Shown: piece by piece, positions 8,654 to 16,377 of the stretch
Position numbering within the stretch: the first letter of the stretch is position 1
How the letters are laid out: every line of letters starts with the position of its first letter
Assembly: GCA_965222695.1 (NCBI GenBank)
Contig: OZ244967.1
Coordinates: forward strand, 1,302,001-1,366,000
Source: UBA7957 sp965222695
GTDB lineage: Bacteria > Pseudomonadota > Gammaproteobacteria > Granulosicoccales > Granulosicoccaceae
DNA length: 64,000 bases
Direction of reading: 5' to 3'
Translations under genes and position numbers: made by a program
Notes under the pieces: generated by a model
Told to the model about the DNA's origin: nothing
Databases searched by the model: none
What the model saw: the letters and a program-made list of their open reading frames with translations, nothing else

Positions 8654-9025
8654 TCAGGAGAATGACGGGGAGTTCGGTGGTTGCAAAAGGGGTTTGTCTC
8701 GGGTCGATTCAAATGGTTCCGTAAGAACGCGGCGGTGAATTCGTTTTATCAAAGACGGAGGTATTACCGTGTTGCTAGCGATCAGGACCGGGGTAGACGA
8801 ATTGTAGTTGCTTGAGTGTTCGTGGCATTCTTCCGAACTCAAGTCGGCATGAAGACTGGCCGGAAGCTCGCAGTGTTCAACACCATGATGGACGATCAAC
8901 TGATCGCCGAAATAGGATTGATCCGGACTTTTCGCATTGCTGAAGGTAAGGATGAACTGCGACGCGATCAGCGAAAGGTTCAGTACCCAGATGAGTGAAA
9001 TCCAATTGTAGCGGCCGGTTTTCAT
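8654..9025 (-). CDS. Small exported His/Cys-containing protein, unknown
   Basis: The product is not recognised. The 123-residue frame starts MKTGRYNWISLIWVLNLSLI, a probable signal or membrane segment. A short region with His and Cys follows (HHGVEHCELPASLHADLSSE, then ECHEHSS), which could bind metal. The C-terminus is basic and ends in a Pro-rich tail. No Shine-Dalgarno sequence is evident ahead of the ATG. A second small exported Cys/His protein with a similar layout lies just upstream on the same strand (9304-9696), so the two may be diverged members of one family of small periplasmic metal-related proteins. Confidence 0.5.
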   Translation of the reverse strand: MKTGRYNWISLIWVLNLSLIASQFILTFSNAKSPDQSYFGDQLIVHHGVEHCELPASLHADLSSEECHEHSSNYNSSTPVLIASNTVIPPSLIKRIHRRVLTEPFESTRDKPLLQPPNSPSFS

Positions 9026-9303
9026 AAGGAGAAAATTCTAATCCCATAGTCGCTGTTGTCAATGGACGAAACGCGATCAAAAAAAGCTGAACCGGACCGG
9101 TGCATCCGTGAAATCCTGCGACGCGAGCCGGAGCAACTCTTGGCCGCGGGTAAAACACACGATGATCGGTCCGGCCAGCCAAAGCACTACTCAGTACACT
9201 GCCCATCGACAATAAACGTATCGAGTTGAGCCTTTGAAGTCCGGCTTTTTAATACAAGCTATCTATTACGAAAATTGCGGTTGCCTGTCCGAGCCGATTC
9301 GAA

Positions 9304-9696
9304 TCAAAATGACTCGAAACCGGAATAGCGATGAGCCGCGGATTTTGGAGGGCGGTAGAGTGGAAATATAGGTTGAGTGCCCGGTTTATCCTTGAGCCAT
9401 ACAAATGCCTCCGGGCAGGGATGCTCAGGAAAAAACCGGAGGGTGAGCAACAAGGCGCCACCAGTGCCCGAACAATGCGCGTGTTGACAGTTCAAATCGA
9501 TACATTGTCCGTCACTCAGGCATAGCGTTCCTGACAGCTCTTGAGGGGTGGCTTGATTCACAATCAGGCAGTCTGCCGTGCTGAACCGGGCCATTGAACA
9601 TCCGGACTTATCCTCTATAGCGAATGCAAAACTCTGCGAAGTGACAAGCAGTAACATCAAAAGTGAAAACAGCAGTTTGCCTGTGTGGCTGAACAT
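9304..9696 (-). CDS. Small exported Cys-rich protein, DUF2946-like layout
   Basis: The ATG at 9694-9696 gives 130 residues starting MFSHTGKLLFSLLMLLLVTS, a signal peptide that ends around SFAFA. The mature part has paired cysteines and histidines (LCLSDGQCIDLNCQHAHC) and a C-terminus with IFPLYRPP. Small exported proteins with a His/Cys centre and a closing R/P-P motif resemble the DUF2946 group often found near copper-handling genes; this assignment is tentative. The longer upstream reading frame would run into the REP-like repeat and is not used. Confidence 0.55.
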   Translation of the reverse strand: MFSHTGKLLFSLLMLLLVTSQSFAFAIEDKSGCSMARFSTADCLIVNQATPQELSGTLCLSDGQCIDLNCQHAHCSGTGGALLLTLRFFPEHPCPEAFVWLKDKPGTQPIFPLYRPPKSAAHRYSGFESF

Positions 9697-9741
9697 GGTC
9701 TCGCTCGCGGGGCAGACTCCTGCAGTTGAGGTAGGGGTGTT

Positions 9742-9764
9742 GCAGGAGCGAGGCCTCCTCGCGA
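9742..9764. repeat. REP-like element, copy 2 (single arm)
   Basis: GCAGGAGCGAGGCCTCCTCG followed by CGA forms a compact palindrome of the same family as copies 1 and 3-6. Confidence 0.75.
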
Positions 9765-9820
9765 TAGCGCCTATATCGGTCATGGATGTTTGATGTTCAA
9801 GAGTTGTATAATACCGGCTC

Positions 9821-9880
9821 TAAGAGTCTGTTCAAGGTCCCTCTACCTACTGCGAATTCGCTGAATTTGGCACATTTTAC
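9821..9880. repeat. Solo end of the nadE-hutC MITE family
   Basis: AAGAGTCTGTTCAAGGTCCC and the following TACTGCGAATTCGCTGAATT match, with scattered changes, the inverted right end of the element at 24486-24711, whose reverse complement reads AAGAGCCTGTCTAACATCTC...TACTGTGAATTCGCCGAGTT. No opposite end is visible, so this is a decayed half copy just upstream of the DUF302 gene. Confidence 0.65.
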
Positions 9881-9902
9881 CATAACATATGAAGGAGCCC
9901 GC

Positions 9903-10301
9903 ATGTATAGCTTTTCAACCCGTTTGAACGGTGATATGAATGCCATCGAGGAGCTTGTAACCGAGGCCTTGAAAGCGGAAGGGTTCGGCGTGCTGACGGA
10001 AATCGATGTGCAAGCCACACTTAAAGTCAAACTGGATGTTGATCATCCGCCTTATAAAATTCTCGGAGCCTGCAATCCTCCGCTTGCCCACAAGGCGCTG
10101 CTGGCGGAGCCGGATATAGGTTTGTTATTGCCGTGTAACGTAGTTTTACGGGAAGAGGAAGATGGCTCTGTCACCGTTGCATTTATGGACCCTGAAGCGG
10201 TTCTGACTCTAGTTGATCGCGATGATATTGAAGACTTGGCGAAAGAAGTCCGGAGCCGTCTTGAACGGGTCAAGCAGGCTGTGGAGAACGCCAATCAGTA
10301 G
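9903..10301 (+). CDS. DUF302 domain protein
   Basis: This 132-residue soluble protein begins at ATG 9903 with GAAGGAGCCCGC in front, a good ribosome site that rejects an earlier in-frame start lying within repeat DNA. MYSFSTRLNGDMNAIEELVT, GFGVLTEIDVQATLKVKLD, YKILGACNPPLAHKAL and LPCNVVLREEEDGSVTVAFM are the classic blocks of DUF302. The family fold is known, but its function is only guessed at (redox or ligand binding). It stands alone, with no operon partner. Confidence 0.9.
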   Translation: MYSFSTRLNGDMNAIEELVTEALKAEGFGVLTEIDVQATLKVKLDVDHPPYKILGACNPPLAHKALLAEPDIGLLLPCNVVLREEEDGSVTVAFMDPEAVLTLVDRDDIEDLAKEVRSRLERVKQAVENANQ

Positions 10302-10693
10302 TCTCTAATCACGGGTGACGGTTGGTTTTGGAAAGTTAGCAACCGGAAATAGCCTCGATTGGAATGGATTGTATGGCGGAAAGCCGATTAGGAAATCTAC
10401 GCAAAATATGGTAGAAAACCTGATTCGGGATGTTATCCGAGGATTCGGCTATCCAGGCGAGTCACTATCAAATCGGGTCATACCGGAAGATTGTAACGGC
10501 AGTATGTTGAAATTCATCTCGCTTGCGTGCAAGACAAGGCGAATTCAATCAAAACGCGCAGCTTACCTAAGGGAGAGGCGTGTTATGAGAGTAATCCTGA
10601 CAACATCTTACGCCTAGCGACGCTTTTCAGGCCGGCTGCTGGTCCACACACAACAGTGCATTGCTGTATACCTAACGAGGAGATATACCAAAA
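10302..10693. other. Intergenic stretch without a supported gene
   Basis: An open frame of 100 codons exists at 10315-10617, but it has no ribosome site, no recognisable domain and an unconvincing composition. The last 20 bases carry a GAGGAGAT ribosome site for the thiolase. The stretch probably includes the thiolase promoter, but no clear -35/-10 pair was identified. Confidence 0.5.
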
Positions 10694-11875
10694 ATGAGTC
10701 GAGATGTCGTTGTCTTGAGTGCAGCCCGATCTGCGGTAGGCGGTTTTGGCGGCTCACTGAGCAAAATCGAACCTGCCGAACTGGCCGGACAAGTGATGAA
10801 AGCCGCCGTGGAGCGTTCATCGGTTGATCCTAACGAAATTAACTATGTGACGGTGGGTAACTGCATTCCCACGGAGTCCCGATATGCCTATGTGGCGCGC
10901 GTGGCCTCGATCCAGGCGGGATTGCCGAAGGATTCTGTCGCCATGGCGGTAAATCGGCTGTGCAGCTCCGGTTTACAGGGAATAGTCACTACCGCACAAA
11001 ACATCATGCTGGGTGATTGCGACTACGGCGTGGGCGGTGGCGTTGAAGTCATGTCACGTGGTGGTTATATGTCCACGGCTATGCGCTCCGGAGCTCGCAT
11101 GGGTGACAGCCAGATTATCGATCTTATGGTCGCCACGCTCACCGATCCGTTTGGCGTGGGGCACATGGGCATAACCGCTGAAAATCTGGCGGAGAAGTGG
11201 GATATCACCCGCGAAGAGCAAGACGCTTTTGCAGCCGAATCCCACCGGCGAGCCGCTGCGGCAATTGCTGAAGGCCGGTTTGAATCACAGATCGTTCCGG
11301 TCACCATGAAATCCCGCAAGGGCGAAGTCGTCTTTGAAACCGACGAACACGTAAAGCCCGATACCACTGCCGAATCCCTGGCAAAGATGCGCCCGGCCTT
11401 CAAAAAGGACGGCACGGTGACGGCAGGTAACGCCTCGGGTATCAATGACGGTGCAGCCTTCTTCGTTCTGGCTGCGGCGGAAGCAGCCGAAAAAGCCGGC
11501 CACAAACCCATGGCACGACTCGTTTCCTACGCCGTTGCCGGTGTACCGAACGAAATTATGGGCGAAGGGCCTATTCCCGCGTCGAAACTGGCGTTGAAAA
11601 AAGCAAATCTGACGCTGGATCAAATGGATGTTATCGAATCCAATGAAGCATTTGCTGCACAGGCGCTGGCCGTCGCAAAAGGTCTTGAACTCGATATGGA
11701 AAAAACCAATCCCAATGGCGGAGCCATTGCGCTTGGCCATCCGGTCGGTTGCTCCGGCGCCTTTATCGCTACAAAAGCGCTTTATGAGTTACAGCGCACC
11801 GGTGGTCAATATGCACTGGTAACCATGTGTATCGGTGGTGGTCAGGGAATTGCCGCAGTTTTCGAGCGCCTCTAA
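10694..11875 (+). CDS. Acetyl-CoA C-acyltransferase / beta-ketothiolase
   Basis: The 393-residue thiolase is full length. The acylated nucleophile is Cys90 (NRLCSSGLQ), and the other catalytic residues are His349 (ALGHPVGCSGA) and Cys379 (MCIGGGQG). The sequence fits the biosynthetic, BktB/PhaA-like thiolases that condense two acyl-CoAs to a 3-ketoacyl-CoA, the first step of PHA synthesis. PhaB and PhaC are not in the window, so a role in degradation cannot be excluded. It is monocistronic, with GAGGAGAT upstream and a strong terminator downstream. The nearby PHA-system gene at 2960 supports polyester metabolism. Confidence 0.9.
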   Translation: MSRDVVVLSAARSAVGGFGGSLSKIEPAELAGQVMKAAVERSSVDPNEINYVTVGNCIPTESRYAYVARVASIQAGLPKDSVAMAVNRLCSSGLQGIVTTAQNIMLGDCDYGVGGGVEVMSRGGYMSTAMRSGARMGDSQIIDLMVATLTDPFGVGHMGITAENLAEKWDITREEQDAFAAESHRRAAAAIAEGRFESQIVPVTMKSRKGEVVFETDEHVKPDTTAESLAKMRPAFKKDGTVTAGNASGINDGAAFFVLAAAEAAEKAGHKPMARLVSYAVAGVPNEIMGEGPIPASKLALKKANLTLDQMDVIESNEAFAAQALAVAKGLELDMEKTNPNGGAIALGHPVGCSGAFIATKALYELQRTGGQYALVTMCIGGGQGIAAVFERL

Positions 11876-11908
11876 TCCGTTAAATCCTTTGTAACAGTCG
11901 GTTTAAAG

Positions 11909-11951
11909 CCGGAATCCGAAGCCAGTCGCGGCCTTGGGTTCCGGTTTTTTT
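11909..11951 (+). terminator. Rho-independent terminator of the thiolase gene
   Basis: CCGGAATCCGAAG pairs with CTTGGGTTCCGG, giving a stem of about twelve pairs with G-U pairs, directly followed by seven T residues. Confidence 0.85.
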
Positions 11952-12096
11952 GTACCGCTCTTTCGTATCTGAGTCCTGCCATAGCATAAATCTTGCGTTC
12001 TATTGCGCCTGTAAGACATGCACGAGCCGTGGGAAACGCGCTTGGACAGGCTCTGGATGCTTTGCGCTGGGTAATTTGAATTCGGGCGGTCCGGTT

Positions 12097-13032
12097 ATGA
12101 TTCATCAATATCAAAACAGCGGTTTATTTTACAATAGCGACCAAACAGGCGGTTTTCAGACGATTCTGGTGATTGGCTATGAACGCAGCGGCACTTCCAT
12201 GGTCGCGGGCATCTTACACAGACTGGGCATTTTTATCGGGGATGATTTCCAGGCGCCGGTTTATGAAGATGCCAGGCTGGGTGATGCGATCAGGAATAAA
12301 AAGAACTATTTACAGATCATCGAACAATACAATCAACGGCATCGCATCTGGGGTCTCAAAAGACCGGTATGCAATCGTGCGATTCTCAAAAATCTGAAGC
12401 GATTCAGCCGGCCACTGATTATTCATATTTGTCGTGATCCGGTCGCTGTGTCCGCACGTACCTCCCAGGCTTACAGTCGTGGATTTGAAAGGGATTTCCT
12501 GCACAATTTCCAGGCGCAGCTAAGACTATCCAAAGCGATCGGTAAAATCACAAGTCCGATACTCTATTGTTCTTACGAGAAAATACTGGCCTCGCCTGAA
12601 GTATTTGTCGATCAGCTGGTGCGGATTCTGGCTTTACCCCCGATCGAAAAAAGGCTGTATCACGCGATCATCAACTCTATCAAACCCGGACCCCGGGAAT
12701 ACCTCCAGGCCTGCACACCTTTTACCGGCGTCATCGGATTTATAGATTCAATTGACGGTGCGTTTGTCAACGGCTGGGCGGCACACCGTTCCAGACAAAA
12801 ACAGAAGTTACCCGTGGCACTTGAAATCTGGCTGAACCAAAAGAAACTCACCGAGGTGTGCTGCAATCGATTCAGAGACGACTTACTGGAGAATAAAATT
12901 CATCCGACCGGACACTGTGCATTCCGTGTTGAACTGCCCAGATCGTTGGACAGGCAGCTTGATATTCTTGAGCTAAAACCCGCCAATGAAGATTATTGCC
13001 TGCCCAGGGCCGAGGGTTTTACCTGGCATTAA
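12097..13032 (+). CDS. Sulfotransferase-family protein with extra C-terminal beta domain
   Basis: The 311-residue product opens with ILVIGYERSGTSMVAGILHR, the 5'-phosphosulfate (PAPS) binding loop of sulfotransferases, and contains LIIHICRDPVAVSARTSQAY, the 3'-phosphate-binding strand. After about residue 210 a second domain begins (GFIDSIDGAFVNGWAAHRSR), with ...LNQKKLTEVCCNRFRDDL..GHCAFRVELP. That G-ID..G-W-A...R-DL...GF pattern occurs fused to glycosyl- and sulfotransferases in other bacteria and is of unknown function. The acceptor is unknown; a surface glycan is plausible. The start at 12097 is chosen because it directly precedes the fold; upstream codons overlap the thiolase terminator region. 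Confidence 0.7.
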   Translation: MIHQYQNSGLFYNSDQTGGFQTILVIGYERSGTSMVAGILHRLGIFIGDDFQAPVYEDARLGDAIRNKKNYLQIIEQYNQRHRIWGLKRPVCNRAILKNLKRFSRPLIIHICRDPVAVSARTSQAYSRGFERDFLHNFQAQLRLSKAIGKITSPILYCSYEKILASPEVFVDQLVRILALPPIEKRLYHAIINSIKPGPREYLQACTPFTGVIGFIDSIDGAFVNGWAAHRSRQKQKLPVALEIWLNQKKLTEVCCNRFRDDLLENKIHPTGHCAFRVELPRSLDRQLDILELKPANEDYCLPRAEGFTWH

Positions 13033-13127
13033 GAGCCAAGGAATACCGGGGTATGGATCCGGATGCCTGGTTATCTGTTCGTCTGTGCAATGGAATGACG
13101 CATGCGCACGCATTGTTCTGCCTGCAT

Positions 13128-13982
13128 TTACCTGCGAACCTTCTTAACAGGCGGATCATGGTTCTCCATGTGCTTGCGTCGTACTGCACCGGCAGCGCGA
13201 TAAAGTTTTCCCATGATTCTCCCTTCATCTTCGACTGCATAGCCGACAGACAGAATATCCAACACCAGCAATTGCGCCATCCTGGATTTAATCGGTGCAT
13301 AATGATCGCTGTCTTCATCGATATCAATATCGAGCAAGACGTCTGCCAGTTCCGCCAGCGGGGAGGGAGATGCCGTAATGGCGATGACTTTGGCCCGGGA
13401 TTGCTGCGCCAGTCTGCAACTTTCGACGATATCGATTGAGCGGCCCGAGTGGCTGATGGCGACGACGACGCATTCGTGGTCGAGCAGGGTGGCCGATACG
13501 CTGTGGATATAGGGGTCGGTGTAGACATTGCATGCGATGCCGAAGCGGAAAAACTTCTGCTGTGCATCCTTAGCGACGATTCCTGAGCCTCCCTGCCCAT
13601 AGAATTCTATTCGGGAGGAGTTGCGCAATAGCCTGATCGCTTTCTTCACCTGGCTTTCGTCCAACTGATTGCGAATGTGTTGCAGACTTGCAATAGCGCT
13701 GCCGGCGATCTTATCTATGATTTCTTTGCTGCTGTCATGGCGTTTAATTTCCTTGTAAAAAGCCAGTTTACTCTGAGCAAGACTCAGTTTAAAGTCCTTA
13801 AAACCGCTGCAACCCAGCGTCCGGCAGAATCGAATAATGGTGGGTTCGCTGACGCCTGTGTTTTCCGCCATTTGGGATATCACACAGTCGAGGGTTTCCT
13901 GCGGGTTTTTGAGAATCCAATTGGCGACCTCTCGTTCGGCTTTACTCAGAGCCGGAAGACTTTCGCTTATTCGCTTCAGCAT
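13128..13982 (-). CDS. hexR: HexR, RpiR-family transcriptional regulator of central carbon metabolism
   Basis: The 284-residue protein has an N-terminal HTH_6 domain (LSKAEREVANWILKNPQETL, then NTGVSEPTIIRFCRTLGCSG) and a C-terminal SIS sugar-phosphate-binding domain (RIEFYGQGGSGIVAKDAQQK, VVVAISHSGRSIDIVESCRL). HexR represses Entner-Doudoroff and related genes and is released by 2-keto-3-deoxy-6-phosphogluconate. Its place beside pgl-zwf and edd-eda is the classical arrangement in gammaproteobacteria. Two sites resembling its operator occur between zwf and edd. The C-terminus carries a short basic tail (KKVRR). Confidence 0.93.
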   Translation of the reverse strand: MLKRISESLPALSKAEREVANWILKNPQETLDCVISQMAENTGVSEPTIIRFCRTLGCSGFKDFKLSLAQSKLAFYKEIKRHDSSKEIIDKIAGSAIASLQHIRNQLDESQVKKAIRLLRNSSRIEFYGQGGSGIVAKDAQQKFFRFGIACNVYTDPYIHSVSATLLDHECVVVAISHSGRSIDIVESCRLAQQSRAKVIAITASPSPLAELADVLLDIDIDEDSDHYAPIKSRMAQLLVLDILSVGYAVEDEGRIMGKLYRAAGAVRRKHMENHDPPVKKVRR

Positions 13983-14001
13983 GGTTTACCCGGGCTTGTC
14001 A

Positions 14002-14700
14002 TCAGTCCGCCCAATAGATATCGAGTGGAACATCGGATTGTTGCAAAAAAGCTCTGACCGGCATTTTTTCCACGTTTGTATTAGCTAAGGCTTTCTGAAG
14101 CACCGCTTTTTTATTTTGGCCTGTGATATGGAGAATCAGTCTGTCGGTATTGATCAGGCGTGGAAATGTCAAACTGATTCGGGCGTGCTGCGCCGTGCCC
14201 GGTTGTATAGCCACGCAGTGCACATAGGGCTGTGGATTTAAACCGTTTTTGAGTTCGCTTTTACCGGCACAGGGAAACAGCGATGCGGTGTGCCCGTCGC
14301 TTCCCATGCCAAGCACAACAATATCGAATGTTTCGGGGTACCGATCAAGTGTCTTATTGGCAATTTTGACGCCTTTTTGCAAGGTATCCGCATTGCTCCA
14401 AATCGGGATAAACTGCGCCTTTTTTGCCTTGTGCTTCAATAGATACTTCCGTATCAGCGCTGTATTACTGTCTGCATGGTCGGATGAAACCCATCTTTCA
14501 TCGGCCAGAGAGAGACGGACTTTTTCCCAGTTCAGCGGATGCCTGCTCAATTCCTTGAACATCTGCACCGGCGTACTGCCGCCGGAGACGATAAGTGTGG
14601 CATAGCCTTTTGACTCTATCGCCGAGCGCAATTGCGCGGCCAGAGTGCTGGCCAGATTCGAACAGAGTTCCTCACGGCTGATAAATTGGAGAAAGTTCAT
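14002..14700 (-). CDS. pgl: 6-phosphogluconolactonase
   Basis: This 232-residue DevB-type enzyme hydrolyses 6-phosphogluconolactone to 6-phosphogluconate in the cytoplasm. Diagnostic blocks are ATLIVSGGSTPVQMFKELSR, VRLSLADERWVSSDHADSNT and VVLGMGSDGHTASLFPCAG. The ATG at 14698-14700 overlaps the zwf stop as TGATG, so translation is coupled; a GTG one codon upstream is also in frame. It is second in a zwf-pgl operon, with hexR following on the same strand. Confidence 0.93.
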   Translation of the reverse strand: MNFLQFISREELCSNLASTLAAQLRSAIESKGYATLIVSGGSTPVQMFKELSRHPLNWEKVRLSLADERWVSSDHADSNTALIRKYLLKHKAKKAQFIPIWSNADTLQKGVKIANKTLDRYPETFDIVVLGMGSDGHTASLFPCAGKSELKNGLNPQPYVHCVAIQPGTAQHARISLTFPRLINTDRLILHITGQNKKAVLQKALANTNVEKMPVRAFLQQSDVPLDIYWAD

Positions 14701-16166
14701 CACGGGCTTTCCTCATGCCAGCTGAAGCCGTCGCGGGCAATCAGCGCGCTCGATGCGGCCGGTCCCCAGGTGCCGGCCGTGTAGTGTTTTACCTTGATTT
14801 CCCTATCGATCCAGGTTTCAAGTATCGGATCGATCCAGGCCCAGGCCGCGTCCAGTTCATCGTGCCGCATAAACAGCGAGAGGTTTCCACGCACCAAGTC
14901 GACCAACAAGCGTTGATAGGCATTGTAGGAATCTCTCTGGTAAGTCTCGGACAAATCGAGGTTGAGATTCACCGGTGTCAGCCGCATGCCGTCGCCCGGG
15001 CGTTTAGCCATGATGGACAATTTGATTCCCTCGATCGGTTGCATTTGTATCACCAATCTGTTCGGCGGGGGCAGACTGGACTCATGATTGAAAATCGAAT
15101 GCGGTACCTCTTCAAAATTGATCACGATTTCACTGATTTTACTCTGCATGCATTTTCCCGTGCGCAGATAAAACGGAACGCCGGACCAGCGCCAATTTTC
15201 AATTTCAGCTTTTATGGCGACATAGGTTTCGGTATTGCTGTTTTGCGCAACGCCGTCTTCCTCGCTATAGCTGGGGACATCTTTGCTGTTCACTATGCCT
15301 TTTGTGTATTGTCCCCTGACCGTGTTTCTGACGACGCGATCTCCGGAGAGTGGCTTAAGCGCCCGCAATACTTTGAGCTTTTCATCTCTCACTCCGTCTC
15401 CGGCCATGGTCGTCGGCGGCTCCATGGCGATGATACAGAGCATCTGCAGTAAGTGATTTTGAATCATATCGCGCAAAGCGCCGGTTTCGTCATAAAACTC
15501 GCCGCGTCCTTCGACACCCAACTGTTCGGCCACTGTGATCTGGACATCCCGGATCCACCCGTGCCGCCAGAGTGGTTCGAACAAGGCGTTGCCGAAACGT
15601 AGCGCGATGAGATTTTGCACCGGCTCCTTTCCCAGATAGTGATCGATTCGATAGATCTGTTCTTCCTCAAAATAGCGCGACATTTGCGCATTGATCTGAT
15701 GCGCGGACAGACGATCCCTGCCCAGGGGTTTTTCCACCGCAATGCGCGATCGGGATGTGATCAAGGCGTTTTTGCCCAGGTTTTCGCAAATCTGTCCGAA
15801 CAGATTCGGCCCGGTTGAGAGATAAAACAATCTGCTGAATTGTTCCCGCTCTTGCAGATGCTTGGATAACAGACGATAGGACTCGGGGTCGAACAGATCG
15901 ATGGATTCATAGTCGATCAGTGTGCAGAAATTTTCCCAGGATCCTTTCTGTAGCAGATCTTCCGAGATATGCTGTTTTGCGTTTTCATCCAAAAACTGCA
16001 GATAGCTTAGCTTGCTGTGCTGACTACGGGCCACACAAATCAGGCGGCTGCCCTCGGTCCACTGTCCTTCTGCGTGGATGTTGAACATCGCCGGGATCAG
16101 CTTCCGCATGGCTAAATCACCGGTTCCGCCAAACAAGATCAGGTCAAATTGTTCGCTAAGTTCCAT
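14700..16166 (-). CDS. zwf: Glucose-6-phosphate 1-dehydrogenase
   Basis: The 488-residue enzyme is full length. The Rossmann start DLILFGGTGDLAMRKLIPAM binds NADP, and the active-site signature YRIDHYLGKEPVQN carries the catalytic His and substrate Lys. AVEKPLGRDRLSA and GVPFYLRTGKCM are further family blocks. It oxidises glucose 6-phosphate to 6-phosphogluconolactone, feeding the Entner-Doudoroff route encoded divergently (edd-eda). The promoter region contains a HexR-like operator at 16217-16231, about 50 bases upstream of the start, so repression by the neighbouring hexR product is likely. Confidence 0.95.
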   Translation of the reverse strand: MELSEQFDLILFGGTGDLAMRKLIPAMFNIHAEGQWTEGSRLICVARSQHSKLSYLQFLDENAKQHISEDLLQKGSWENFCTLIDYESIDLFDPESYRLLSKHLQEREQFSRLFYLSTGPNLFGQICENLGKNALITSRSRIAVEKPLGRDRLSAHQINAQMSRYFEEEQIYRIDHYLGKEPVQNLIALRFGNALFEPLWRHGWIRDVQITVAEQLGVEGRGEFYDETGALRDMIQNHLLQMLCIIAMEPPTTMAGDGVRDEKLKVLRALKPLSGDRVVRNTVRGQYTKGIVNSKDVPSYSEEDGVAQNSNTETYVAIKAEIENWRWSGVPFYLRTGKCMQSKISEIVINFEEVPHSIFNHESSLPPPNRLVIQMQPIEGIKLSIMAKRPGDGMRLTPVNLNLDLSETYQRDSYNAYQRLLVDLVRGNLSLFMRHDELDAAWAWIDPILETWIDREIKVKHYTAGTWGPAASSALIARDGFSWHEESP

Positions 16167-16216
16167 CGTCTATCCCGTTGAATCGAATTCTTGATCATTC
16201 AAATTTTTACAGAAAC

Positions 16217-16231
16217 TGTAGTTTAACTACG
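16217..16231. promoter_or_regulatory. HexR operator, zwf-proximal
   Basis: TGTAGTTTAACTACG is a near-perfect palindrome and fits the HexR consensus TGTARTTWWAYTACA except for the last base. It lies in the 211-bp divergent zwf/edd intergenic region next to the hexR gene. Confidence 0.85.
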
Positions 16232-16335
16232 TATTTGAAGGTACGCCAGTGATTTCTGCATACAAGGTAATATCACAAATATATGTCAACATTATGAAAT
16301 TAAGGAAATTTTATTTCTTGAGTTCCAATTAAGGC

Positions 16336-16363
16336 TTGAGTTAATATGTAATAAAACTATATC
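16336..16363 (+). promoter_or_regulatory. Probable sigma-70 promoter of edd
   Basis: TTGAGT (16336-16341), a 16-bp spacer and TATATC (16358-16363) end 14 bases before the edd ATG. The second HexR-like site overlaps the spacer and -10, as expected for repression. Confidence 0.5.
16347..16361. promoter_or_regulatory. Second HexR-like operator, edd-proximal
   Basis: TGTAATAAAACTATA keeps the left half-site TGTAAT and most of the right half-site of the HexR consensus. It is weaker than the zwf-proximal site and overlaps the putative edd promoter. Confidence 0.55.
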
Positions 16364-16377
16364 CTATGGTCAGATAA

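Noticed and set aside
8877..9212. 111-codon minus-strand frame overlapping the start of the small exported protein gene
   Set aside because: No recognisable features; it lies in a different frame from the better supported 8654-9025 product.
10315..10617. 100-codon open frame before the thiolase
   Set aside because: No ribosome site, no domain, and low plausibility of the amino-acid sequence; treated as non-coding.
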